A DNA stretch of 64,000 nt, taken from positions 1,240,001 through 1,304,000 of the forward strand of contig NZ_CP125295.1 in NCBI RefSeq assembly GCF_030412785.1, given 5' to 3'. The stretch is from Paraburkholderia sabiae (GTDB lineage Bacteria > Pseudomonadota > Gammaproteobacteria > Burkholderiales > Burkholderiaceae). A model generated the notes under the pieces. The model did not search any database. It was not told the origin of the DNA and was given only the letters and a program-made list of their open reading frames with translations. The position numbers were made by a program, and so were the translations under genes. Shown here piece by piece: positions 17,506 through 25,960 of this stretch (its first letter is position 1; each line of letters starts with the position of its first letter).

Positions 17506-18795
17506 ATGGATCTGATCATCCGTCGTGCCGTATTACCGCGCAGCGCCGCGCAACAGCACAGTCTCGTCGACATCGGTATCGAGTCCGGCCGCATCGTTGC
17601 GGTCGAGCCGACGCTCGCGGCGAGCGCGCGTGAGGAAATCGAAGCGAACGGCGCGCTCGTCACGCCGCCGTTCATCGACGCGCACTTCCATATGGACGCC
17701 ACGCTGTCGTATGGCTTGCCGCGCGTGAACGCGTCGGGCACCTTGCTCGAAGGCATCGCGCTATGGGGCGAACTGAAGCCGCATCTGACGCAGGAAGCGC
17801 TCGTCGAACGTGCGCTGCAGTATTGCGACTGGGCCGTTGCGCGCGGCTTGCTGGCTATCCGCACGCATGTGGATGTGTGCGACGAACGTCTGCTTGCCGT
17901 CGAAGCGCTGCTCGAAGTGAAGCGCCGCGTCGCGCCGTATATGGACCTGCAACTGGTCGCGTTTCCGCAAGATGGACTGCTGCGCAGCGCGGGCGCGTTC
18001 GACAATCTCAAGCGCGCGATCGCAATGGGCGTCGACGTGGTCGGCGGCATTCCGCACTTTGAGCGGACGATGGCGGACGGCGCCGAGTCCGTGCGGCTGC
18101 TCTGCGAGTTCGCAGCAGAGAAGGGCTTGCGCGTCGACATGCATTGCGACGAATCCGACGATCCGATGTCGCGTCATATCGAAACGCTCGCCGCGCAAAC
18201 GCATCGGCTCGGCATGCATGGTCGCGTGACGGGCTCGCATCTGACGTCGATGCATTCGATGGACAACTACTACGTCAGCAAGCTGCTGCCGTTGATGCGC
18301 GAATCGGGTGTTGCAGCCATTGCGAATCCGTTGATCAACATCACGTTGCAAGGTCGCTCGGATATGTATCCGAAGCGGCGCGGCATGACGCGCGTGCCCG
18401 AGATGATGGCGGCGGGCATCGACGTCGCGTTCGGCCACGACTGTGTGATGGACCCGTGGTATAGCCTCGGTTCCGGCGACATGCTTGAGGTCGCGCATAT
18501 GGGCCTGCACGTCGCGCAGATGACGGGCATCGACGCGATGCACGCGTGCTTCGACGCCGTCACAGTGAATGCGGCGCGTATCTTCGGACTGGAGCGTTAC
18601 GGCATCGAGCCGGGATGCGACGCGAACCTCGTCGTGCTCGACGCTCGCGATGCCGTCGAGGCGATACGCTTGCGCGCTGCCAGGCTGGCCGTCGTGAGTC
18701 GAGGGAAGATCGTGAGCCGTGCGCCGGCGGCGCGCGCATCGTTATCGCTGGAAGGGCGGCCGACGGAAGTGGACTTCAAGCTGCATCGCGAATGA
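17506..18795 (+). CDS. codA: Cytosine deaminase-like amidohydrolase (CodA family)
   Basis: 429-residue cytoplasmic metal-dependent amidohydrolase. Alignable to E. coli CodA over its length by eye: DAHFHMDATLSYG (first two metal His), VAFPQDG (substrate Gln), MHCDESDDP (His and catalytic Glu), GSHLTSMHSMDNYYVSKLL, ANPLINITLQGRSDMYPKRRG and the HD-x-x-x-DPWYSLGSGDMLEVAHMGLHVAQ segment. In E. coli the last segment reads HDDVFDPW; here it is HDCVMDPW, so the residue equivalent to substrate-specificity Asp-314 is Cys while the metal-binding Asp-313 is kept. No cytosine permease lies beside it. The ribosome binding site AAAGGGAG precedes ATG 17506. The substrate may be cytosine or another ring compound. 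Confidence 0.8.
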   Translation: MDLIIRRAVLPRSAAQQHSLVDIGIESGRIVAVEPTLAASAREEIEANGALVTPPFIDAHFHMDATLSYGLPRVNASGTLLEGIALWGELKPHLTQEALVERALQYCDWAVARGLLAIRTHVDVCDERLLAVEALLEVKRRVAPYMDLQLVAFPQDGLLRSAGAFDNLKRAIAMGVDVVGGIPHFERTMADGAESVRLLCEFAAEKGLRVDMHCDESDDPMSRHIETLAAQTHRLGMHGRVTGSHLTSMHSMDNYYVSKLLPLMRESGVAAIANPLINITLQGRSDMYPKRRGMTRVPEMMAAGIDVAFGHDCVMDPWYSLGSGDMLEVAHMGLHVAQMTGIDAMHACFDAVTVNAARIFGLERYGIEPGCDANLVVLDARDAVEAIRLRAARLAVVSRGKIVSRAPAARASLSLEGRPTEVDFKLHRE

Positions 18796-18796
18796 A

Positions 18797-18830
18797 AAAA
18801 GCTGGTTCGGTGAACCCGAACCCGCTTTGT
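18797..18830 (+). terminator. Intrinsic terminator after codA-like gene
   Basis: A stem GGTTCGG / CCGAACC extended by AAAGC / GCTTT with one mismatch, followed by TTTGTGTTT. It starts immediately after the codA-like stop codon. Confidence 0.6.
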
Positions 18831-18919
18831 GTTTGCTCGAAAGCTGACCTTGTTCCAAGCACCAGCATAAGCCGGCGCTTCGGCAAGTCACGCTATCGGC
18901 GCAGCGTCAATGTGCAACC

Positions 18920-21034
18920 TCAATGCGCAGCGCCCGGCGTCGAACCCGGCGCCATGCCGTTGTGACGCAGCAGCGCATCGATGTTCGGCTCGCGGCCGCG
19001 GAACGCCTTGAACGATTCCATCGCGGGACGGCTGCCGCCCACTTCGAGAATCTCCTTGCGATACCGCGTGCCCGTCGCCACATCGAGCACGCTGCCTTTG
19101 CCCGCCTGCGCGGCTTCTTCGAACGCGGCGTACGCGTCGGCGGAAAGCACTTCGGCCCACTTGTAGCTGTAGTAGCCCGCCGCGTAGCCGCCCGCGAAGA
19201 TGTGGCTGAACGTGTTCGGCCAGCGCGAGAAAGCCGCTTGCGGAATCACGTGGAAGCGCTCGTTGATTTCGCGTGCGAGATCGTTCGCGCTCTTCGCGCC
19301 CGACGTATCGAAGTCCACGTGCAGCTTCATGTCGAACATCGAGAACACGATCTGGCGCAGCGTGCCCAGACCGCTCTGGAAGTTCTTCGCGGCGAGCATC
19401 TTGTCGAACAGATCGCGCGGCAGCGGCTTGGCCGTATCGACGTGTTGTGTCATGTCGCTCAGCACGTCCCACTCCCAGCAGAAGTTTTCCATGAACTGCG
19501 ACGGCAGTTCGACAGCATCCCATTCGACGCCGTTGATGCCTGACACACCCAGTTCGTCGACACGCGTCAGCATGTGATGCAGGCCGTGGCCGAATTCGTG
19601 GAACAGCGTGATCACTTCATCGTGCGTGAAGCAGGCGGGCTTGCCGCCCACAGGCGCCGAGAAGTTGCACGTCAGATACGCGACGGGCGTTTGCACCGCG
19701 CCGTTCACCGGCTTGCGGCGCGAGCGCGCATCGTCCATCCATGCGCCGCCGCGCTTGCCTTCGCGGGCGTACAGGTCGAGATAGAACTGTGCGACGAGGC
19801 CGCCGTCCTGATTCTCGACGCGGAAGAAGCGCACGTCGGGATGCCACGTCGCCGCTTCGTCGCGGCGGATCTTCACGCCGAACAGCGTCTCGGTGACCTT
19901 GAACAGGCCCTTGAGCACGATGTCTTCCGGGAAGTACTGCTTCACTTCGTTTTCGGAGAACGAGTAGCGCTTCTGACGCAGACGTTCGGCGGCGAAGGCG
20001 ACATCCCACGGCTGCAGTTCGCTCAGGCCCAGTTCGCCTGAAGCGAACTCGCGAAGCTCTGTCCAGTCGTGTTCGGCGTGCGGACGCGCACGCGTCGCGA
20101 GGTCTTCGAGGAATGCCATGACCTGTTCCGGCGACTCGGCCATCTTCGGCGCCAGCGACACTTCCGCGAAATTCCTGTACCCGAGCATGTGCGCTTCTTC
20201 TTCGCGCAGTTTCAGGTTTTCGGCGACGTTCGCCGTGTTGTCCCACTCGGCGTTGCCCTTGCCGTATTGCGGCCCGAGTTCCGACGCGCGCGTGACATAG
20301 GCGCGGTACATCGTCTCGCGCATCGCGCGGTTTTCCGAGTACTGCATCACCGGGAAGTACGACGGGAAATGCAGCGTGAACTTCCACCCGCTCTTGCTTT
20401 CGCGCTCGGCCGCTTCGTGCGCGGCTTCGATCACGTCTTCGGGCAGGCCCACGAGTTCGTCCTTGCTTTCCGCAAAGCACGCATAGGCGTTCGTGGCATC
20501 GAGCACGTGATCCGAGAACGCCTTCGACAGCGCTGCCTGCCGTTCCTGCAATTCGGCGAAACGGGGCTTCTGATCTTCAGGCAGTTCCGCGCCCGACAGT
20601 CTGAAGTCGCGCAGCGAGTTGTTCAGGATCTTCTTGCGTTCGCCCGTCAGCGAGCCGAAGTCGTCGCTGGCGGCAATCGCCTTGTACTTCTCGTAGAGCG
20701 CGAGATTCTGTCCGACGCTCGACCAGAACTCGGTCACGCGCGGCAGGTTCTCGCCATACACGGCGCGCAGTTCCGGCGTATCGGCGACGGCGTTCAGATG
20801 GCCGATCACGCCCCAGGCGCGCGACAGCGGCTCCGTCGCGCGTTCGACGGGCTCGACGACGTCGGCCCACGATGCCGGCGTCGACGGCTCGGCGGCGCGC
20901 TCGACGGCGGCGGAGGCGTTCGCGAGCAGCACATCGAGGGCGGGCGTCACATGTTCGGGGCGGATCTCGCCAAAGCGCGGCAGATCGGAGAAATCGAGGA
21001 GCGGATTGTCGGATGTCGATTGAGATGTGGACAT
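18920..21034 (-). CDS. prlC: Oligopeptidase A (M3 family metallopeptidase)
   Basis: 704-residue cytoplasmic zinc oligopeptidase that degrades short peptides such as cleaved signal peptides. The zinc motif HEFGHGLHHMLTR is near residue 478, followed by the second metal ligand region (NGVEWDAVELPSQFMENFCWE). The N-terminus NPLLDFSDLPRFGEIRPEHV and the C-terminal RYRKEILEVGGSRPAMESFKAFRGREPNIDALLRHNGM are typical of PrlC. Start 21034 (MSTSQSTSDN) was chosen because a longer reading adds about 63 residues with no homology character. folD lies upstream in the same direction. Confidence 0.94.
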   Translation of the reverse strand: MSTSQSTSDNPLLDFSDLPRFGEIRPEHVTPALDVLLANASAAVERAAEPSTPASWADVVEPVERATEPLSRAWGVIGHLNAVADTPELRAVYGENLPRVTEFWSSVGQNLALYEKYKAIAASDDFGSLTGERKKILNNSLRDFRLSGAELPEDQKPRFAELQERQAALSKAFSDHVLDATNAYACFAESKDELVGLPEDVIEAAHEAAERESKSGWKFTLHFPSYFPVMQYSENRAMRETMYRAYVTRASELGPQYGKGNAEWDNTANVAENLKLREEEAHMLGYRNFAEVSLAPKMAESPEQVMAFLEDLATRARPHAEHDWTELREFASGELGLSELQPWDVAFAAERLRQKRYSFSENEVKQYFPEDIVLKGLFKVTETLFGVKIRRDEAATWHPDVRFFRVENQDGGLVAQFYLDLYAREGKRGGAWMDDARSRRKPVNGAVQTPVAYLTCNFSAPVGGKPACFTHDEVITLFHEFGHGLHHMLTRVDELGVSGINGVEWDAVELPSQFMENFCWEWDVLSDMTQHVDTAKPLPRDLFDKMLAAKNFQSGLGTLRQIVFSMFDMKLHVDFDTSGAKSANDLAREINERFHVIPQAAFSRWPNTFSHIFAGGYAAGYYSYKWAEVLSADAYAAFEEAAQAGKGSVLDVATGTRYRKEILEVGGSRPAMESFKAFRGREPNIDALLRHNGMAPGSTPGAAH

Positions 21035-21438
21035 GGTGCTTCCTGTCTGACGCGGTGAATGGAGGCCTGGACGAACATCTGTCCGGGTCTGAAACGGGAG
21101 CGGCGCGGATGCCAGGCGGCCCGAAAGCCGTGCGCCATCGTGCGCCCTGCAAGGTGGCATATTGGGGCGCCTGCCGCCATTTCCAGTCGTTGGCGGGTCA
21201 ATCGAGCCAATAGCGCAAGCCAATATCCAGCCGGGTGCGAAACAACTTATCAGAACTGCCGCCCGCGCGCAGTCGTAGCGGGCACAGCCATATTTGTACC
21301 AGAAGCGCGGCGCGCGTCAGCGGACGGTCCGGCAGATGAGGCGCGCCCGGCGCGGTATCGCAATCCGGGCGGCAGGAGAAGGGTCTCTGGAAGCCAGTCG
21401 AGAAGGGAACGCGGCGCGCGCCGCGGTCAGTGCGTCGC
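21035..21438. other. Intergenic region between folD and prlC
   Basis: 404 bases. The sequence next to prlC must hold its ribosome binding site and probably a promoter. No coding sequence, RNA or clear terminator is supported. Confidence 0.5.
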
Positions 21439-22296
21439 TCAGGCCTGGCCGGCGGCGCGTTCGGCGGCTTCGATCGTGTTGACGAGCAGCATCGTGATCG
21501 TCATCGGGCCGACGCCGCCCGGCACGGGCGTGATATGACCGGCCACTTCCTTGACGTTCGCGAAATCGACGTCGCCGCACAGCTTGCCGTTCTCGTCGCG
21601 GTTCATGCCGACGTCGATCACCGTCGCACCCGGCTTGACCATGTCGGCCGTCAGGGTGTTGCGCAGGCCCGTCGCGACCACGACGACATCCGCGTCGCGC
21701 GTGAACGCGCCGATGTCGCGCGTCTTGCTGTGGCAGACCGTGACGGTTGCGTCGGCTTGCAACAGCAGCATCGCCATCGGCTTGCCGACGATGTTCGAGC
21801 GGCCGATCACCACTGCATTCGCGCCCTTCAGCGCGATGCCATGCGCTTCGAACATCTTCATCACGCCGTACGGCGTGCACGGGCGGAACAGCGGCTTGCC
21901 CGTCATCAGCGCGCCGGCGTTCGCAACGTGAAAGCCGTCGACGTCCTTCTCGGGCGCGATCGCCTCGATCACCTTGTGGCTGTCGATATGCGCGGGCAGC
22001 GGCAGCTGCACGAGAATGCCGTGGATCTTCGGATCGCGGTTGAGTTCGTCGATCCGCTTGAGCAGATCGGCTTCCGTCATCGTCGCGGAATAGCGGTCAT
22101 ACGACGAGAAGAGTCCGTTGTCCTCGCAAGCCTTGATCTTGTTGCGGACGTAGACCTCGCTCGCCGGATTGTCGCCGACGAGTACGACGGCAAGACCCGG
22201 CCGATGTCCGCGGGCGGTGAGGGCGGCGGCGCGCGTGGCGACGTCGGCGCGCAAGGTCTTGGAAAGGGCGGTGCCGTCGATCAGTTTGGCTGTCAT
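21439..22296 (-). CDS. folD: Bifunctional methylenetetrahydrofolate dehydrogenase / methenyl-THF cyclohydrolase
   Basis: 285-residue cytoplasmic enzyme of one-carbon metabolism converting 5,10-methylene-THF to 10-formyl-THF with NADP. Family signatures: [19 protein letters not shown] (catalytic Lys and Tyr), [41 protein letters not shown] (nucleotide-binding) and [18 protein letters not shown]...GDVDF, ending [16 protein letters not shown]. It lies upstream of prlC on the same strand with 404 bases between them; separate transcription is possible. Confidence 0.96.
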   Translation of the reverse strand: MTAKLIDGTALSKTLRADVATRAAALTARGHRPGLAVVLVGDNPASEVYVRNKIKACEDNGLFSSYDRYSATMTEADLLKRIDELNRDPKIHGILVQLPLPAHIDSHKVIEAIAPEKDVDGFHVANAGALMTGKPLFRPCTPYGVMKMFEAHGIALKGANAVVIGRSNIVGKPMAMLLLQADATVTVCHSKTRDIGAFTRDADVVVVATGLRNTLTADMVKPGATVIDVGMNRDENGKLCGDVDFANVKEVAGHITPVPGGVGPMTITMLLVNTIEAAERAAGQA

Positions 22297-22602
22297 GGTC
22301 GGTCGAGAATGGGCGTGTCGGAATGCGGGCGGGGCGGGCAGGTGCGGGGCGTGTGATCACGTTGCCGCGCATGCCGCGCGTTGTGCGTGCTGCACATGCG
22401 TTCGCGGCGCGCGCCGTGACGGACGCCGCGAATCGCACGGATGGCGCTCGAAGGCTGGAACGGGTCGCATGCCGGAAAGCGCACGGCGCGAAAACCGCGC
22501 CGCAGCGAAGTTCGACATTATACCGTCGGGCCAACGCGAGGGATGGCGACGGGTGACATCGCCGGAGACGTTTCGCGCGGTCAGGGTATGTTCAATGCGC
22601 GT
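22297..22602. other. Intergenic region between DUF2950 gene and folD
   Basis: 306 bases, GC-rich, with the folD upstream sequence at the left end. No RNA, repeat or clear promoter was recognised. Confidence 0.5.
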
Positions 22603-23517
22603 TCACGGCTGGGTGGCCTGCCACGAAGAATCGGGATTGAACGACGTGATCGTGCCCGCGACGCGCGCCGTCTGCGGCCCGAGATTCTTCTCGTAGACCT
22701 GTCCGTTCTGGTTGACGATGAAGCTCATCACGCCCGTCTTTCCGTATTCCGCGGGCCACGCGACCAGCGCGAAGCCCTTCGACAGCGTGCCGTCCTGCAA
22801 GTAGTTCTGCGCGCCGCCGTCGGCATTCGAACCCTGCGACGTGAGGATGCGGTAGTGATAGCCGTAGTACGCCTCGCCGGGCGCGATCTGATGCGGCATC
22901 GTCGCGGCGAGCGGACCGAGCGGGCTTTCGGGCTCGCCCTCGGACGTCGGCCAGTACAGGCCGTCGTGCTTCCCGGGCGAGCTGATGAACTTCTGCGCGT
23001 AATGCTGCATCTGGCCGCGGTAGTCGTTTTGCGCATCCACATACGCGAGCGACGTCAGGATCGCCGAGCGTTCGTTGCGGCCGATACGGCGCGTGAGCAT
23101 TTCGTCGGTAGCGGCGGGCGTGTCGAACTGCCAGCCGCGCGCCGTTTGGACGATCGGAATGGGCAGCGTCCAGCCGCCATCGCCGACGGCGAGATGGACG
23201 CTCTTGTGGCCGTGACGCGGCGTCGGATCGTCGACGATATGATGACCTTGCGCCCACTGTCCGAGGAACGCGTAGATATCGTCCTCACCGATGTTTGTGG
23301 TCGGAATGTAGTGGCGGTAGTTCTTGCCGAGCACCTTTTCCATCGCCGGATGGTCGCTGATCGCGAGCGCGTTGGCGAAGGCTTCGGCGGCGGCGTCAGG
23401 CGTCGGATAGACGGCTTGCGCAGCGGCCGGTTGCGCGATGGCGAGCAGCGTCGCGGCGGCCGCTGCGCTCAAGGCTTGCTGGGCGTGTGTCAGGAATCGA
23501 GTCGGATTGCGGATCAT
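22603..23517 (-). CDS. DUF2950 exported protein
   Basis: 304 residues. Signal peptide of about 35 residues (MIRNPTRFLTHAQQALSA, then an Ala-rich core ending AQPAAAQA), so probably periplasmic. The body matches the DUF2950 pattern: early YPTPDAAAEAFANAL, central GRNERSAILTSLAYVDAQNDY, QKFISSPGKHDGLYWP and GEAYYGYHYRILTSQG, and a late GKTGVMSFIVNQNGQVYEKNLG. Start 23517 is preceded by AGGAGA on the minus strand. It lies 80 bases downstream of the DUF3300 gene on the same strand and both are exported, so they are probably co-expressed. Biochemical function is unknown. Confidence 0.88.
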   Translation of the reverse strand: MIRNPTRFLTHAQQALSAAAAATLLAIAQPAAAQAVYPTPDAAAEAFANALAISDHPAMEKVLGKNYRHYIPTTNIGEDDIYAFLGQWAQGHHIVDDPTPRHGHKSVHLAVGDGGWTLPIPIVQTARGWQFDTPAATDEMLTRRIGRNERSAILTSLAYVDAQNDYRGQMQHYAQKFISSPGKHDGLYWPTSEGEPESPLGPLAATMPHQIAPGEAYYGYHYRILTSQGSNADGGAQNYLQDGTLSKGFALVAWPAEYGKTGVMSFIVNQNGQVYEKNLGPQTARVAGTITSFNPDSSWQATQP

Positions 23518-23597
23518 GTGAATCTCCTGTCGGCGGACATCGATGCGTTCGAGCGTCGGTCGAGCCGCATGCAAGATGTGATTGATCGGTTCATCGT

Positions 23598-24926
23598 CTA
23601 GCGGCGATGGAATCCGCCGCCGCCACCGCCGTGGAACCCTCCGCCACCGCCGCGTCCGCCGCCCTGGAAGCCCCCGGCCTGGCCCGCGCCGCCGCCGGGC
23701 CGCGCGCCACCGCCTGCCTGCCGTCCTTCGAACTGTTGTCCGCCGCCGCCCCCACCGAGCCGACTGTTTGCGCCGCCGTTGTTGGCGAGCGACTGGCGGC
23801 TCGACTGCCCGCGCTGAAGCTCTTGACGCGAACCCGCGGCATCGCCGGAACCGCGCAAGGCGTTGTCGCGATTCAGGTTCTGCGCGCTATTGCGGATCTC
23901 GCCCGAATTGGCGCCGCCCTGATGGATGTTCTGCACGCGCTGGCTCGCATTGCCGCTCAGGTTCTGGCCGGTGCGGTTCTGCAAGGTCTGCTGCGCCTGC
24001 GCGCGCGACGCGTCGCGTCCGCGATACTGGTCGCGTTGCGCAGCGAGATTGTTGTTGTTCAGGTTGGCGTTGTTGCGATTGAAGTTCGCGTTATTGCGGT
24101 TGACGTTGGCGTTGCGGTTCCAGTTCGCCGTCGACGTGTTCGAATTGATCCGGTTGTTGACGTTGACGTTGTTGTAGCGATTGACGTTGATGTTGACGTC
24201 GTGGTTGTTCCAGTTGAAGCCGCCCCATAGCGAATTGACGACGGCCACGCCCGCGCCGAACGCGAGGCCCGACATGAAGCCCGTCGCGATCGCGTAGCCG
24301 GGAGGCGGCGGCACGTAGACGGGCGGATACGCGGGATACGGCCATGTGCCGTAGACGACCGTCGGGTTATAGGTCGGCACGTAGACCACTTGCGGATTCG
24401 CAGGCTGAATCTGGATCGTGTTCTGTTCGACGATCACTTTCTGCTGCTCGCTCGATTTCAGATTGCCCGCCGACTGCGCCTGCTTGCGCAGCCGCTGTAC
24501 GGAGTCCATCACGTCGTTGGGTTGCGCGAGAAACGCGTTGCCGAGTTGCGAGACCCAGTCGGGTTTCGACGCCATCGTCGCGAGCACTTGCGGGAACGCG
24601 ACGAGCGATTGCACGCTCGGATCCCACGGCTCCGATGCGACGGCTTTCACGGCGTCGTCGCCCTTGTACTGCGAGTTCGCTTTCGACCACGCCGCGGCCG
24701 CATCGACATCCTGCGGGAACGTCGACGCCATCAGCACCTGAGCGAGCAGCGCGTCGGGGTAGAGCGCAATGGGCGCCGTCAGTGAATCGAGTTGCTGGTT
24801 CGAGACCTTGGCGGGTGTCTGCGCGACGGCATCGAGCGGCGCGACGATGCCCGCGGCGAGCGGCAGGCCTGCAAGCGCCGCGCAGACGAGCCAGGTGCGC
24901 GGCCTGTAGGGTCCGTAACGTTTCAC
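23598..24926 (-). CDS. DUF3300 exported protein with Asn-rich and Gly-rich tail
   Basis: 442 residues. A signal peptide of about 36 residues (LVCAALAGLPLAAGIVAPLDAVAQ). The DUF3300 domain covers about residues 40-215 (LDSLTAPIALYPDALLAQVLMASTFP; PDVMDSVQRLRKQAQ-type helices; QVVYVPTYNPTVVYGTWPYPAYPPVYVPPPPG). A hydrophobic Gly-rich stretch follows (GYAIATGFMSGLAFGAGVAVVNSLWGG). Residues about 233-305 are extremely Asn-rich (NVNRNNANFNRNNANLNNNN), and the last ~50 are Gly/His/Arg-rich (GGGGFHGGGGGGFHRR). Such segments are often disordered or aggregation-prone. Its DUF2950 partner lies just downstream. Function is unknown. Confidence 0.88.
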   Translation of the reverse strand: MKRYGPYRPRTWLVCAALAGLPLAAGIVAPLDAVAQTPAKVSNQQLDSLTAPIALYPDALLAQVLMASTFPQDVDAAAAWSKANSQYKGDDAVKAVASEPWDPSVQSLVAFPQVLATMASKPDWVSQLGNAFLAQPNDVMDSVQRLRKQAQSAGNLKSSEQQKVIVEQNTIQIQPANPQVVYVPTYNPTVVYGTWPYPAYPPVYVPPPPGYAIATGFMSGLAFGAGVAVVNSLWGGFNWNNHDVNINVNRYNNVNVNNRINSNTSTANWNRNANVNRNNANFNRNNANLNNNNLAAQRDQYRGRDASRAQAQQTLQNRTGQNLSGNASQRVQNIHQGGANSGEIRNSAQNLNRDNALRGSGDAAGSRQELQRGQSSRQSLANNGGANSRLGGGGGGQQFEGRQAGGGARPGGGAGQAGGFQGGGRGGGGGFHGGGGGGFHRR

Positions 24927-25315
24927 GATGAAAACCTCCCTGCTGCGTTGTGCGCGCAGCGGCTGCGGCGCAATGTTGTGGCAATGGAGCGACGATCATG
25001 CGACCGTCTATCGCGACTGATAATGGAAGTGAGCGGGACGCGCAAGCGTCATGTGAATCGCGTTGCGGGGCAGGGATGCGCGCTGCATCGTTGCAGTTCG
25101 CTACACAATGCGAGTCAGTTGGGAGCGCTAATGAAATGCCCGCTGCGCGCGCAGCGAAGACGGTCAGGCGAGGTGTAAAGGAAGAGGAGCGGGGCGCTGC
25201 GATTGCAGCGCCGCGTGATGGCGTCAACGGATCGTCGTGCGCCCGCGCAAGCTAAAAGCCACAGCAGCGCGGGACGAAGATCGCGGCCATCACGCGATGA
25301 CAACCGCGACGCGTA
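24927..25315. other. Intergenic region upstream of DUF3300
   Basis: 389 bases. It must contain the DUF3300 promoter. No RNA gene, repeat or coding sequence could be supported. Confidence 0.5.
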
Positions 25316-25960
25316 TTACTGCGCGGGCTGCGGCTTGTTAGACAACGCGAGACGCAGCAGATCGGCCACCGTGTTCACGTTGAGCTTTTCCATGATGTTC
25401 GCGCGGTGCGCTTCGACCGTCTTGATGCTGATGCCGAGGTCGTCGGCGATCTGCTTGTTCAGGCGGCCCGCGATGATGCGTTCGAGCACCTGATGCTCGC
25501 GCGCCGTCAGCTTGCCGAGACGTTCGGCGGCGGCGCGCTGCTGCTGCACGCTGCTGCTTTCGCTGCGCGCCTTGTCGAGCATGCGCTCGACCAGCTTGCG
25601 CAGTTCGGCTTCGTCGAACGGCTTTTCGATGAAATCCATCGCGCCTTTCTTCATCGTCGACACGGCCATCGGCACGTCGCCGTGACCCGTCACGAAGATG
25701 ATCGGGAGCAGCGTGTTGTCGGCGATCAGGCGTTCCTGCAGTTCGAGACCGCTCATGCCGGACATCCGCACGTCGAGAATCAGGCACGCGATCTGACCGG
25801 GATGCTGATGCGGCTGCCATGCGTCGATGAACTGCTCGGCGCTGGAGAAGCACTGCACGCGGTAGCCGTTCGCCTCCAGCAGCCAGCGCAGCGAATCTCG
25901 CACCGCTTCGTCGTCATCGACGACAAACACGGTTTCCTGTGTGGTAACTGGGGTGTTCAT
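25316..25960 (-). CDS. FixJ-type response regulator (receiver + LuxR HTH)
   Basis: 214-residue transcriptional regulator. The receiver spans 1-125: VFVVDDDEAVRDSL with acidic pair, phospho-acceptor Asp-63 (LILDVRMSGMSGLELQ), VTGHGDVPMAV and Lys in FIEKPFDEAEL. A LuxR-type helix-turn-helix follows (GKLTAREHQVLERIIAGRLNKQIADDLGISIKTVEAHRANIMEKLNV). Its ATG overlaps the stop of the upstream kinase gene by 4 bases, so the two are translated together and form a pair. It resembles FixJ-family regulators such as TodT/StyR types; the target genes are not known. Confidence 0.9.
   Translation of the reverse strand: MNTPVTTQETVFVVDDDEAVRDSLRWLLEANGYRVQCFSSAEQFIDAWQPHQHPGQIACLILDVRMSGMSGLELQERLIADNTLLPIIFVTGHGDVPMAVSTMKKGAMDFIEKPFDEAELRKLVERMLDKARSESSSVQQQRAAAERLGKLTAREHQVLERIIAGRLNKQIADDLGISIKTVEAHRANIMEKLNVNTVADLLRLALSNKPQPAQ

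Noticed and set aside
22297..22602. Riboswitch (THF) upstream of folD
   Set aside because: No recognisable aptamer core or terminator pair was found.
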